Shown here in pieces: positions 25,651 to 33,722 of a stretch of DNA of 64,000 nucleotides; within the stretch, counting starts at the first letter, position 1; each line of letters opens with the position of its first letter. The position numbers were made by a program, and so were the translations under genes. The stretch covers positions 1-64,000 of the forward strand of contig CAVROM010000004.1 of the NCBI GenBank assembly GCA_963722815.1, in the 5' to 3' direction. The notes beneath the pieces are model-generated. The model did not search any database. It saw only the letters and a list, made by a program, of their open reading frames with translations, and was not told the origin of the DNA. This DNA comes from DASQFQ01 sp963722815. Its GTDB lineage: Bacteria > Actinomycetota > Thermoleophilia > Solirubrobacterales > Solirubrobacteraceae.

Positions 25651-25690
25651 CTCGGGCCCGCGCCGTTGCTACCCTGAGCGCCGGTCCCGT

Positions 25691-25763
25691 GCCGCTATCG
25701 TCTAGGGGACTAGGACGCCGCCCTCTCACGGCGGAAACCGGGGTTCGAATCCCCGTAGCGGTA
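25691..25763 (+). tRNA. tRNA-Glu (anticodon CTC)
   Basis: The 5' arm GCCGCTA pairs with TAGCGGT (one G-U). The anticodon stem CCGCC/GGCGG encloses CTCTCAC, and the T arm is GGGG-TTCGAAT-CCCC. No encoded CCA. It has its own TACCCT box at 25670-25675, so it is probably transcribed separately from tRNA-Leu. Confidence 0.95.
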
Positions 25764-25773
25764 CCTCACGCAG

Positions 25774-25796
25774 CCCGCCTCCCGAGGCGGGTTTCG
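25774..25796 (+). terminator. intrinsic terminator after tRNA-Glu
   Basis: The stem CCCGCCT/AGGCGGG with a CCCG loop is followed by TTTCGT. The remaining sequence to 25998 has one further small dyad (GCGTAG/CTACGC, 25889-25904) and no gene. Confidence 0.75.
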
Positions 25797-25998
25797 TCGT
25801 TCTTGGGGCGATTGTCGCTCAAGAAAGATGCACCGGACCGGCCCGAGGGTGTATACCGCTGGAAGACAGGGACCTGTCGCCACGACGCGCGTAGGGGGCT
25901 ACGCACGCCAACGAGATCCACGGGGCCACGGTGAAGGGCCACGTACGGCGCCGGTGTGCTCGCGTCGGCGCGATCCGTCGACCCCGAGGGGGCAATGT

Positions 25999-26592
25999 AT
26001 GCGTGGCAGCAGATGGCTCGCAGCGGTAGCGGCCGTGAGTGCGATCTCGACGGGGGTGGCGATCGCCGGGTCGGGCAAGTCCAAGACGACGGCGGTCAAT
26101 GGCACCTTCAGCGTCCACGTGGTTGGTAAGCCCAAGGCGCGCGAGTGCGCTCCCAAGCATGTGAGGACGGAGGCCCGCTTCGAGGGCGAGCAGTCCGGCT
26201 CGGAGCCCCGCCTCACGGGTCACCTCGAGATCAAGGCGACCTCGGTCGTCAGGAAGAACGGCTACGGCCGCTCGGAGGGAACCTTCGTGCTCCACCGGAC
26301 CTACAGCCCCGGCACGTCCTTCCGCGGCGAGTTCGTCGCGGTGCTCGAGCCGGACGGGGGAGGCGAGGGCTTCCTGACCGGGGAGTCTCGCGGCAAGCAT
26401 CCCCTGCACCTGCTGGCGAACTTCAACTTCGACGAGACCTCGCCCGGCCACCTCAGCGGCGAGTTCGGAAAAGACAGCCAGCTCGACTCGCCGTACTCCC
26501 AGGAGGACCAGGACCCGGCGATCCTCACCAACGCCTGCTTCGACAAGAAGCACGGTCACGGCCACCACAACGGAGGCGGCGGCCACCACTGA
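25999..26592 (+). CDS. secreted protein of unknown function, His-rich tail
   Basis: A 197-residue protein with a signal peptide (RWLAAVAAVSAISTGVAIAG), a beta-rich body and a C-terminal GHGHHNGGGGHH run that could bind metal. No family is recognised. The ATG at 25999 is chosen for the GAGGGGG ribosome site at 25985-25991. A metalloprotease remnant begins immediately after its stop. Confidence 0.6.
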   Translation: MRGSRWLAAVAAVSAISTGVAIAGSGKSKTTAVNGTFSVHVVGKPKARECAPKHVRTEARFEGEQSGSEPRLTGHLEIKATSVVRKNGYGRSEGTFVLHRTYSPGTSFRGEFVAVLEPDGGGEGFLTGESRGKHPLHLLANFNFDETSPGHLSGEFGKDSQLDSPYSQEDQDPAILTNACFDKKHGHGHHNGGGGHH

Positions 26593-26754
26593 ACCTCCCG
26601 ACACGTCGTACGACCTCCAGACGGTGATCCTGCACGAGAACGGCCACGCGACCACTCCAACGACACCGGCGCGGTGATGTACCCGGCCTACCAGCAGGCG
26701 GACTGCACGCTGGGCCAGGACGACATCAACGGGATCCGCGCGCTCTACCCGTAG
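26591..26754 (+). pseudogene. matrixin-like (M10) metalloprotease C-terminal remnant
   Basis: One frame reads DTSYDLQTVILHENGHA, the first half of a HExxHxxGxxH zinc motif. A shift near 26651 continues HSNDTGAVMYPAY (third His plus Met-turn) and QDDINGIRALYP to a TAG at 26752. The middle of the zinc motif (about four residues, xGLG) is deleted, and the N-terminal part of the enzyme is absent. It cannot encode an active protease. Confidence 0.65.
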
Positions 26755-26792
26755 GGCGAGCCGGTTGGGGCGGCGTCGATCCGGCGCCGCCC

Positions 26793-26798
26793 TAGTCT
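26793..26798 (+). promoter_or_regulatory. -10 box upstream of truncated hemoglobin
   Basis: TAGTCT is followed by six bases and then ATC at 26805, the same spacing used at leaderless ATG genes in this window. Confidence 0.4.
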
Positions 26799-26804
26799 TT
26801 CTCC

Positions 26805-27263
26805 ATCAGCACGCCGACGCTCTACGACTGGGCAGGTGGCCAGGAGGGGTTCGACCGCCTCACCGAGGCCTTCTACACGCGCGTGCGCGCCGACGAGGTG
26901 CTGGCGCCGGTGTTCGCGCACATGCCGGAGGACCATCCGCATCACGTCGCGCTCTGGTTCGCGGAGGTGTTCGGCGGGCCGCGGCGCTACACCGAGGAGC
27001 ACGGCGGCTACCCGCACATGCTCCGCAAGCACCTCGGGCTCGCCCTCACCGAGACCCAGCGCGCCCGCTGGGTGCAGCTGATCGGGCTCGCCGCCGACGA
27101 CGCCGGCCTGCCCGCCGATCCGGAGTTCCGCTCCGCCTTCCTCGCCTATGTGGAGTGGGGGACCCGGATCGCGCTGGCCAACTCGCAGCCGGGGGCGGAG
27201 CCGCCGCCGGAGGCTCCCGTGCCGCGCTGGGGCTGGGGCGAGGCGCCGCCGTATCCGGGTTGA
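26805..27263 (+). CDS. group II truncated hemoglobin (trHbO-like)
   Basis: A 2/2 globin of about 152 residues. Homology starts at TPTLYDWAGGQEGFDRLTEA and runs through FYTRVRADEVLAPVF, WFAEVFGGPRRYTEEHGGYP and the proximal-His segment MLRKHLGLALTETQRARW. It probably binds O2 or NO. No ATG, GTG or TTG is available before the homology begins; the only start-like codon is ATC at 26805, exactly where a leaderless start is expected. A GTG at 26883 would delete helix B. Either ATC initiates or the base is a variant or error of ATG. Confidence 0.85.
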   Translation: MSTPTLYDWAGGQEGFDRLTEAFYTRVRADEVLAPVFAHMPEDHPHHVALWFAEVFGGPRRYTEEHGGYPHMLRKHLGLALTETQRARWVQLIGLAADDAGLPADPEFRSAFLAYVEWGTRIALANSQPGAEPPPEAPVPRWGWGEAPPYPG

Positions 27264-28026
27264 CTAGGCGACGCGGGTCTTCTTCGTGTCCAGGGCCGGG
27301 ATCCCGTGCTCGACCAGGAAGCGCGGGTTCGCGCCGGTGAGGCGGCGGCTGAACTCGGCCGACGCTCCCGCCGCGCGGGCCGCGGCCGTGCCCGCCGCGA
27401 GCGTGTGGGCGCGGTTGCCGCCGTGGCCGTCGGAGGCGAGGACGTAGGCGACGCCCTCGCGCACGAGCCGGGTCGCGCCGGCGTGCGCCTCGGGGCCCTG
27501 GCGGCCGAGCAGTGAGCAGACGTTGACCTGCAGCAGCGCGCCGGCCTCGAGCACCGGTCGCGGAGCAGCTCGTAGCCGTCGGTGAGGAAGCCGTGCGCGC
27601 GCTCGGGTGGGCGATCAGGAGCCCGAAGCCGCGCGCGCGGATGTGCGCGCAGGACTCGAGGAACGACTCGTCGATCCCCGCGAACGGGACCTCGAGCAGC
27701 ACCCACCGCGCGGCGGGCGGGCCGTGGGCGATGACGTCGAGCTGCGCCGCGTTGAGGCGGCGCGCGCCCTCCGGGTGGATCTCGCCGCCGGGGTGCAGGT
27801 GCAGGTCGATGCCGGCGGCGTCGATCGCCCGCTGCAACGCGCGCGTGCGCTCGGGGATCGAGCCGACGTCGATCGGGAACCACGGGTGGCCGACGTGCGG
27901 CGTCACCGTGGCCTCATGGACGCCGGCCGCGGCGAGCCGGGCGGCGTGGGTCAGGCTGGCGGCCTCGTCTTCGGGGCCGTCGTCCACCGCGGGGAGCAGG
28001 TGGAGATGGAGGTCCACGTGGGACAT
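27264..28026 (-). pseudogene. PHP-domain phosphatase (CpsB/YwqE-like), two frameshifts
   Basis: From the ATG at 28026: HVDLHLHLLPAVDDGPEDE, VTPHVGHPWFP, HPGGEIHPEG and LLIAHP are PHP metal-ligand segments as in CpsB tyrosine phosphatases. A missing base near 27600 and another near 27557 shift the frame. The corrected middle reads ERAHGFLTDGYELLRDR, and the end is LLQVNVCSLLGRQGPEAHAG then VLASDGHGGNRAHTL, with the final metal-binding Asp-His. All ligands exist, so the gene is probably whole in the organism. No capsule genes adjoin. Its stop abuts the globin stop. Confidence 0.72.
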
Positions 28027-28172
28027 GGGGAGCAACTTCCTTTCCGGCGGATCATCGGTGCCCGCCACTTGCAGTCGTAGGAACCACTTCCCACGGTAGC
28101 GGCGGCCCCTTCCGCGCCGCCCGGAGGTTCACACCGCGTTCACGGCGACAGCTGCCGGGTACGCGTGAGCGC

Positions 28173-29189
28173 ATGCCCCGGACCACACGCAGAGATCTCG
28201 TCAAGCTCGGCGCGGCCGCGACGCTCGCCGCCGGCGCCACCGCAGCGCCCGCCACGGCGCGACCCCACCATCACGGCCGCCGCCTTCCGATCGGCTATCC
28301 GCTCGGCCCGTTCACGCGCGACAAGGCCGATCCTCGCCCCGGCACCCAGCCGTGGGAGTCGAAGTTCGTCTTCAACCCCGCCGCGATCGTCCGCAACGGG
28401 CTGATCCACCTGCTCTACCGCGCCCAGGGGCCCGACGGGCGCTCCTCGATCGGCCTCGCCACCTCGAGAGACGGCGTCCACTTCAGGCGCCGCAGCGAGC
28501 CTGTGCTCGTCGCCACCGAGGACTACGAGCTCCCCGGCGGCTGCGAGGACGCGCGGATCGTCGAGCACGACCGCAGCTACTACATGACCTACACGGGCTA
28601 CGACGGCGTCAGCGCCCGCCTGTGCCTCGCCACGTCACGCAACCTCCTGAACTGGACCAAGCACGGCCCGCTCTTCCCGGACTTCGTCACCCGCGACGTC
28701 GACAAGCCGTGGAGCAAGTCCGGCGCGATCCTCACCAAGCGCCTCAAGGGCAAGTACTTCATGTACTTCGGCGACAAGGACATCTACTACGCGACGTCGC
28801 CCGACCTCATCCACTGGACGCCCGGCCCGGTCGACGACCCGGTGATGCGCCCGCAGCCCGGCACCTACACCGAGGAGCTGCTCGAGCCCGGCCCGCCGCC
28901 GCTGATCACCGACAACGGCTACATCCTGCTGATCCACAACGCGGCCGCCAAGGACCCCGACGGCAAGCTGATCTACCGCGCCGGCCAGGCGCTGATCGAC
29001 CCGGCCAGGCCGACCGAGGAGCTCGCGCGGCTGTCCACGCCGTTCCTCGTCCCGGAGACGCCGGAGGAGACCGAGGGGCAGGTCAACAACGTCGTGTTCG
29101 TCGAGGGCCTCGTCGCCTGGCGCGGCGAGGGGCTCCTCTACTTCGGGCAGGGGGACGCCGGGGTCGGCGTCCTTCACGGGCGCGCCTAG
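28173..29189 (+). CDS. GH130-like glycosidase/phosphorylase, Tat-secreted
   Basis: A 338-residue protein with a twin-arginine signal (TTRRDLVKLGAAATLAAG) and a five-bladed beta-propeller of the GH43/62/130 type. NPAAIVRNGLIHLLYRAQGP, GLATSRDGVHF, GGCEDARIVEHD (the GxEDxR motif of GH130) and LCLATSRNLLNWTKHG are visible. GH130 members phosphorolyse or hydrolyse beta-mannosides; a secreted one is more likely a hydrolase. The neighbours give no substrate clue. Confidence 0.75.
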   Translation: MPRTTRRDLVKLGAAATLAAGATAAPATARPHHHGRRLPIGYPLGPFTRDKADPRPGTQPWESKFVFNPAAIVRNGLIHLLYRAQGPDGRSSIGLATSRDGVHFRRRSEPVLVATEDYELPGGCEDARIVEHDRSYYMTYTGYDGVSARLCLATSRNLLNWTKHGPLFPDFVTRDVDKPWSKSGAILTKRLKGKYFMYFGDKDIYYATSPDLIHWTPGPVDDPVMRPQPGTYTEELLEPGPPPLITDNGYILLIHNAAAKDPDGKLIYRAGQALIDPARPTEELARLSTPFLVPETPEETEGQVNNVVFVEGLVAWRGEGLLYFGQGDAGVGVLHGRA

Positions 29190-29361
29190 GCCCGCGCCGT
29201 CGCTTCGCCTGCGCCTCTTCGTTCTCCACGCGCTCGCGGAGCGTCCCAGCGATCGCGAAGGCGATCAGCGCGGTGATGAAGGCCGGGAAGATCACGAACC
29301 AGACGGCGACCGCGGCGATGTCGTACGCGTAGGCGGGGGAGAGGGCGAAGACCAGCGACAT
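29083..29361 (-). CDS. small membrane protein
   Basis: About 92 residues with two hydrophobic stretches (YDIAAVAVWFVIFPAFIT and TALIAFAIAGTL). The last 40 residues are almost only Arg, Pro and Ala and overlap the 3' end of the GH130 gene by about 107 bases. A one-base shift would end the protein near 29187 with a short tail, which looks more natural. A leaderless promoter (TAGCAT, 29369-29374, seven bases before ATG) supports the start. Unknown function. Confidence 0.5.
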   Translation of the reverse strand: MSLVFALSPAYAYDIAAVAVWFVIFPAFITALIAFAIAGTLRERVENEEAQAKRRRGPRRAREGRRPRRPPARSRGAPRRARRRGPRRTRRC

Positions 29362-29371
29362 GGCCGGGATG

Positions 29372-30208
29372 CTACCCGACCGCCTCGCGGACTTCGGCCT
29401 GCACGCGCTCCGCGATCCGCTCCGCCGCCTCGAGCAGCCAGATCACGCGGCCGAGGTCCTCGATGAAGCCCGGCACGTAGACGACGAGGAAGCCCGCGCG
29501 CAGCTCGATGTGCGGCCGCAGCGGGTGCTCGGAGAGCCAGACGATCGTCTTCGGATCGAACAGCTCCCGCAGCCGGCCGTCGTCCTGCTCGCGCGCCACC
29601 TGCAGGTCGTAGGCGTCGCAGAACTCGGTGCTCTCCAGCTCGACCTCGCGCAGCCCGCGCCCCCGCAGCCAGTCGTTGCCGCTCAGCAGGTTGCGGTCCT
29701 CGCGCAGGTACACGCCCGGGAACAGCGCCATCGAGTCGGGCATGTCGATCAGGCAGATCGTGTAGCGGTGGCTGGAGTAGCGCGCCTGGCCCTTGTCGTC
29801 CTCGCCCTCCTTGACGTCGTAGCGGTACTGGGCGAGCCGCGCGGTCAGCCCGCTGTCGCCCAGCGGGCCCATCAGCTCGTGCTTCCAGAACCGCCGGTCA
29901 CCGGCGTGGAGCAGCGGCGTCGTGGTCTCGAGCGCGGTCGGGTCGTTGAACGGCTGAAAGCCGATCGAGCTCGCGACGTGGTCCCAGAACGCCATCTCGG
30001 CGTGCCGGTCGGCGAGCCACCAGACGACGCCGAGGACGACCAGCACGACGGCCGCCGGCGCGGCGGCCGCGCCCGCGAAGCCGCCGGCGTGCGCGCCCCA
30101 CAGCAGGGCGATCGAGGCGCCGACCACCAGCGTGGTGATCGTGGCCGGCTTCGCCAGCGTCGTGCGGAACCACTCGCCGCGGCCGGCGTTGGCGTTGGCG
30201 GGGCCCAT
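29372..30208 (-). CDS. LemA-partner membrane protein (DUF3137-like)
   Basis: A 278-residue protein with two transmembrane helices near the N-terminus (about 20-65) and a cytoplasmic domain that includes HRYTICLIDMPD and FLVVYVPGFIEDLGRVIWLLEAAERI. Genes for DUF3137 proteins often follow lemA; similarity to that family is moderate. The ATG at 30208 shares one base with the lemA stop (TGATG). Exact function unknown. Confidence 0.6.
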   Translation of the reverse strand: MGPANANAGRGEWFRTTLAKPATITTLVVGASIALLWGAHAGGFAGAAAAPAAVVLVVLGVVWWLADRHAEMAFWDHVASSIGFQPFNDPTALETTTPLLHAGDRRFWKHELMGPLGDSGLTARLAQYRYDVKEGEDDKGQARYSSHRYTICLIDMPDSMALFPGVYLREDRNLLSGNDWLRGRGLREVELESTEFCDAYDLQVAREQDDGRLRELFDPKTIVWLSEHPLRPHIELRAGFLVVYVPGFIEDLGRVIWLLEAAERIAERVQAEVREAVG

Positions 30209-30759
30209 CAGAACGCGACGGCCGGCACGGCGCGCTCGGCCGGCGAGTCGAGCTGGAACAGCTCGCGCGGGGTGAACTTGCTGCCCGCCACGATCGAGTT
30301 GGGGAACAGCTGGATGCGGGTGTTGTACGCGTTGACGTTGGCGTTGAAGATCCGGCGCGCGGCCTGGATCTGGTCCTCGAGCTCGGACAGCTCGGCCATC
30401 AGCTGCTGGTAGCTCTGGGCGGCGCGCAGGTCGGGGTACTGCTCGGCGACGACGCGGACGCCCTGCAGCGCGGAGCCGAGCAGCTCCTCGGCGGCGGCGC
30501 GGTCGGGGCCCGAGCCGGCCGACATGGCGGCGGAGCGAGCGTGGGTGACGGCGGCGAGCGTCGCGCTCTCGTGCGCGGCGTAGCCCTTGACGGTCTCGAC
30601 CAGGTTCGGCACGAGGTCGTGGCGCCGCTTGAGCTGGACGTCGATCCCGCTCCAGGCCTCGTCGACCTTGTTGCGGGACTTGATGAAGGAGTTGTTGGTG
30701 AGGACGACCCACAGCCCGGTGAGCACGGCGAGGCCGACGACGACGTAAAGAACGGTCAT
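30208..30759 (-). CDS. lemA: LemA family protein
   Basis: A 183-residue protein with an N-terminal membrane anchor (VLYVVVGLAVLTGLWVVLTN) and a coiled-coil body typical of LemA: NSFIKSRNKVDEAWSGIDVQ, LKRRHDLVPNLVETVKGYAA, YQQLMAELSELEDQIQAARR and FNANVNAYNTRIQLFPNS. LemA is widespread but poorly understood. Its start is 42 bases from the divergent MerR-like gene. It is co-transcribed with the DUF3137-like gene. Confidence 0.92.
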   Translation of the reverse strand: MTVLYVVVGLAVLTGLWVVLTNNSFIKSRNKVDEAWSGIDVQLKRRHDLVPNLVETVKGYAAHESATLAAVTHARSAAMSAGSGPDRAAAEELLGSALQGVRVVAEQYPDLRAAQSYQQLMAELSELEDQIQAARRIFNANVNAYNTRIQLFPNSIVAGSKFTPRELFQLDSPAERAVPAVAF

Positions 30760-30801
30760 GGGGCACTTATCGGCCGACGCCTGGCATACCTTCACGTTTC
30801 G

Positions 30802-31209
30802 ATGAGACCGCACGGGAGCTTCCTGGCCGGTGAGGTGGGCGAGCTTGCGGGCGTGACCGGCAACACCGTCGGCCAGTGGGCGCGCCGGGGGCTCATCCGC
30901 TCCTCCCAGTCGGACGGGGAGCCGCGTGTCTACTCGATCGAGGACATCAACGAGGCAACCGTGGTGGCGGAGCTGCTGGCCCGCGGGGTGCGGCACGTCG
31001 ACGTCCACCGCGCGAGCGAGCGGCTGGCAGAGAAGTACGGGGCGTGGCCGCTCTCGGACGCGCCGCTCGGCACGATCATCGAGGACGGCGGCCGCCCGCG
31101 GATCGTCCTACGCGAGCGCGACGCGATCTACGAGCTCGTCGACCGCGGCTGGCAGCTGATGGCCGCGCCCCCGCCCGTGGACGAGGTCCGCGTCCACCTG
31201 CATCACTAG
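30802..31209 (+). CDS. short MerR-type HTH protein
   Basis: A 135-residue protein whose N-terminal HTH (GEVGELAGVTGNTVGQWARR, EPRVYSIEDINEATVVAELL) resembles MerR-type domains. The C-terminal half (IIEDGGRPRIVLRERDAIYE) may bind a ligand or partner. A TACCTT box lies nine bases before the ATG. It converges on the 31206 gene with four overlapping bases. Confidence 0.65.
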   Translation: MRPHGSFLAGEVGELAGVTGNTVGQWARRGLIRSSQSDGEPRVYSIEDINEATVVAELLARGVRHVDVHRASERLAEKYGAWPLSDAPLGTIIEDGGRPRIVLRERDAIYELVDRGWQLMAAPPPVDEVRVHLHH

Positions 31210-31799
31210 TTGCGGGTGACCTTGCGCGCGGCCTTGCCGACCGGCGATCCGTCGATCGCCTCGCCGACGGTGCCGAGCGCGGTGGCGGCGCCGTGGCCGG
31301 CGCGGCCGAGCAGCGAGCTCTCGGCGGGGCGGATCGCGTCGTCGGGGTCGTCGGCGAGCGCGATCGCGGCGTGGCGGACGGCGTCGCGCGCCGCGGCGAT
31401 CTCGTCGCGCCAGTGGTGGTGGAAGGCGGCGAGCGGCTCGTCCCCGCGCCTGTCGGCGAGCGCCGCGAGGTACTCGAGCAGCGTTGCGACGTGCTCGGCG
31501 TCGAGCACCGCGAGACGCAGCGCCTGGTTGCGCTCGAGCACGACGTCGGCGGCCGTGTTGCGCAGGCCGGCGAGCCGCGAGCCGACGGTCTGCGCGGCAG
31601 GGAAGCCATGGAGGCCGCGCTCGGCGGTCTGCTTCGCCAGCTCCGTGACCATCGCGCGGGCGACCGCGGCGCCGTCCTGCAGCGCGCGGGCGGGCGGCTC
31701 GCCGAGGCGGTCGCCGAGCCGCCACCAGTGGCCGGCGAGCTGGCGCCCGGTGGCGTGCAGCTCGCGGAGCGCGCGGTGCTCCGCGCGGTACATGCTCAC
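31206..31799 (-). CDS. helical protein of unknown function coupled to adenosyltransferase
   Basis: A 197-residue, mostly helical protein; I recognise no family. Histidines in MYRAEHRALRELHATGRQLA and FHHHWRDEIA might bind a cofactor. The C-terminus has a Gly/Ala-rich segment (GRAGHGAATALGTVGEAIDG). The GTG start at 31799 overlaps the adenosyltransferase stop (GTGA), so the two proteins are made together. A role in cobalamin handling, for example as a chaperone or sensor, is a guess from position. Confidence 0.55.
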   Translation of the reverse strand: MSMYRAEHRALRELHATGRQLAGHWWRLGDRLGEPPARALQDGAAVARAMVTELAKQTAERGLHGFPAAQTVGSRLAGLRNTAADVVLERNQALRLAVLDAEHVATLLEYLAALADRRGDEPLAAFHHHWRDEIAAARDAVRHAAIALADDPDDAIRPAESSLLGRAGHGAATALGTVGEAIDGSPVGKAARKVTRN

Positions 31800-32344
31800 C
31801 GGTACTTCCCGGGCTCCCACAGCGGCTCGGCGCCGCCGTTGGCGCCGCGCGAGAGGATGAAGAGGAGGTCCGAGAGGCGGTTGAGGTAGCGCACGCACTC
31901 GCGGTTGACGTCGTCGCCGCAGTCGATCGTGCGGCGCTCGGCGCGGCGGCAGACCGTGCGGCAGACGTGCAGGTGCGCGGCGGCGGGCGTGCCGCCGGGG
32001 AGCACGAACGACTTCAGCGGCTCGAGCGTGGCGTTGACCTCGTCGCAGGCGTGCTCGAGCCACTCGGTCTGCTTGGGTGCGAGGCGGAGCCGCTCGCGGT
32101 CGCCGCCGTGCGGGACGGAGATGTCGGCGCCGACGTCGAAGAGGTCGTTCTGGATCCGGCGGAGCCAGTCGGCGTACGGCATGTCGGGGATCGTGAGCGC
32201 GACGCCGAGCAGCGCGTTGAGCTCGTCCACGGTGCCGTAGGCCTCGATTCGCGGGTGCGTCTTGGGCACCCGGCTCATGTCACCCAGGTGCGTCTCGCCG
32301 TCGTCGCCGAGGCGGGTGTAGATGCGGGTGAGATTCACGGTCAT
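31796..32344 (-). CDS. ATP:cob(I)alamin adenosyltransferase, PduO type
   Basis: A 182-residue trimeric-type enzyme that transfers adenosyl from ATP to cob(I)alamin. The ATP-binding N-terminus reads IYTRLGDDGETHLGD with RVPKTHPRIEAYGTVDELNA; the second signature is VCRRAERRTI with VRYLNRLSDLLFILSR. The gene is divergent from the cobalamin-riboswitch operon with 36 bases between its ATG and the aptamer. Uptake and activation of B12 are therefore encoded back to back. Confidence 0.93.
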   Translation of the reverse strand: MTVNLTRIYTRLGDDGETHLGDMSRVPKTHPRIEAYGTVDELNALLGVALTIPDMPYADWLRRIQNDLFDVGADISVPHGGDRERLRLAPKQTEWLEHACDEVNATLEPLKSFVLPGGTPAAAHLHVCRTVCRRAERRTIDCGDDVNRECVRYLNRLSDLLFILSRGANGGAEPLWEPGKYR

Positions 32345-32380
32345 GACGCGCGGCTGACGGTAACATCCCGCCCGATAAGG

Positions 32381-32540
32381 GTCGGTGGATCAGGGAAGCC
32401 GGTGAGAGACCGGCGCGGACCCGCCACTGTGACCGGGGATGCCGAACGCAAGCGGCGAAAGCCGCAGCCACTGGACGCCACGCGCGTTCCGGGAAGGCGC
32501 GGATCGGTCGGGCCCGGAAGCCAGGAGACCTCCCTCCGAC
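32381..32540 (+). promoter_or_regulatory. cobalamin riboswitch
   Basis: Conserved blocks in order: GGGAAGCCGGTGAGAGACCG, CCCGCCACTGTGACCGGGG, the peripheral stems, and the B12-box GAAGCCAGGAGACC. The outer stem GTCGG (32381) pairs with CCGAC (32540). It sits 42 bases before the first ATG of the DUF4430-ECF operon. High B12 should switch the operon off, most likely by hiding the ribosome site. This ties the operon to cobalamin independently of protein similarity. Confidence 0.95.
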
Positions 32541-32582
32541 CACAAAGCCGGAAACCCTCGTGGAAAGGGGTGGCTCATCTCC

Positions 32583-33722
32583 ATGCACAAGCTCATCGCC
32601 GGCCTGGCGGCCGGTCTCGTCGTGCTCGTCGCGGCGCCCGTGGCGCTGGCGGCGCCGGTCACGGTCGACCTGCGGATCGAAGGCGCGGATCACACGCTCT
32701 TCGAAGGTCCTGTGACCACCGACGTGCGCACGTTCCACTTCACCGGCCAGTCCGCGCACCAATGCGATGCGACGGTCTCGGCCTCGGGCGGCACGAGCGC
32801 CAGGCCCGTGCCGACCCGCGGCGCCGCGCTCTCGGCGGCGGCGGAGCTGACGCCGCTCGCGCTCGGCGGCTCGTGGTCCGACACCTACCAGAACCCGACG
32901 GTCACCTCGGTGGCGGGCGAGAACGTCGACTTCGATCCCGGCAGCGGGCGCTTCCTCGGCGAGTACAAGAACGGGCAATTCGCCTCTGTCGGCTCCTGCG
33001 GCGACCCGATCGCCACCGGGGACAAGGTGCTGTACGCGTACACCGACGGCAGCGAGCCGCTGCTGGCGCTCAGCGGGCCGGCGTCGGCTCCGCCGGGCGG
33101 CAGCGTGACGGTCAAGGTGACCGACGCGGGGAATGGCGCGGCGATCGGCGGCGCGAGCGTGGGCGGCCGGACGACGGGCGCCGACGGCACCGCCGTCGTG
33201 GGCCCGTTCACGCAGCGCGGCGACCAGGACCTGAAGGCGAGCAAGGCGGGCACCGTCCGCTCGAACCGGCTGCGCGTGTGCGTGAGCGACGGGGCGGATG
33301 GCTTCTGCGGCAGCGGCGGGTCCGGTGGCGGCGGCGGGTCGGGTGGCGGCACGCCTGCGGGCGACACGGAGGGCCCGGCGACGACGCTGGCCATCAAGAA
33401 CGGCAAGGTGTTCTCGCGCAAGAAGGCGCCGCGGACGCTGCGCGGCAAGGTCGCCTCGGATCCGTCCGGGCTGTCGGCGGTGAAGATCCGCCTCCTGCGC
33501 AAGGACGGCAAGAAGTGCTCGTTCTTCTCGGGCGGTCGCGAGCGGTTCCGCAAGACCCACCTGTGCTGGCACGGCGCCTTCTTCAAGATCGGCGATCGCG
33601 CCGACTGGTCGTACCTGCTGCCCAAGCGGCTCGGGCGCGGGCGCTACCGGCTCGAGGCCTACGGGATCGACGGTGTGCTGAACCGCGGGCCGATCAAGCG
33701 CATCAGGTTCCGGGTGCGCTGA
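32583..33722 (+). CDS. secreted DUF4430-like protein, B12 operon protein 1
   Basis: A 379-residue exported protein. The signal peptide is LIAGLAAGLVVLVAAPVALA. The first domain (about 25-165), beginning VTVDLRIEGADHTLFEGPVT and ending DPIATGDKVLYAYTDG, resembles DUF4430, the beta-domain fold of transcobalamin and intrinsic factor. Then come an Ig/carboxypeptidase-like domain (GPASAPPGGSVTVKVTDAGN), a Gly-rich linker (about 242-260) and a C-terminal Ig-like domain with Lys/Arg-rich strands. Several cysteines could form disulfides. It shares its stop with the next start (TGATG). Predicted to bind cobalamin or interact with the receptor complex outside the membrane. Confidence 0.75.
   Translation: MHKLIAGLAAGLVVLVAAPVALAAPVTVDLRIEGADHTLFEGPVTTDVRTFHFTGQSAHQCDATVSASGGTSARPVPTRGAALSAAAELTPLALGGSWSDTYQNPTVTSVAGENVDFDPGSGRFLGEYKNGQFASVGSCGDPIATGDKVLYAYTDGSEPLLALSGPASAPPGGSVTVKVTDAGNGAAIGGASVGGRTTGADGTAVVGPFTQRGDQDLKASKAGTVRSNRLRVCVSDGADGFCGSGGSGGGGGSGGGTPAGDTEGPATTLAIKNGKVFSRKKAPRTLRGKVASDPSGLSAVKIRLLRKDGKKCSFFSGGRERFRKTHLCWHGAFFKIGDRADWSYLLPKRLGRGRYRLEAYGIDGVLNRGPIKRIRFRVR

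Noticed and set aside
31967..33721. A long plus-strand frame through the adenosyltransferase, riboswitch and first DUF4430 gene
   Set aside because: The region holds an RNA aptamer and genes in other frames; only its last 235 codons (from 33722) are real.
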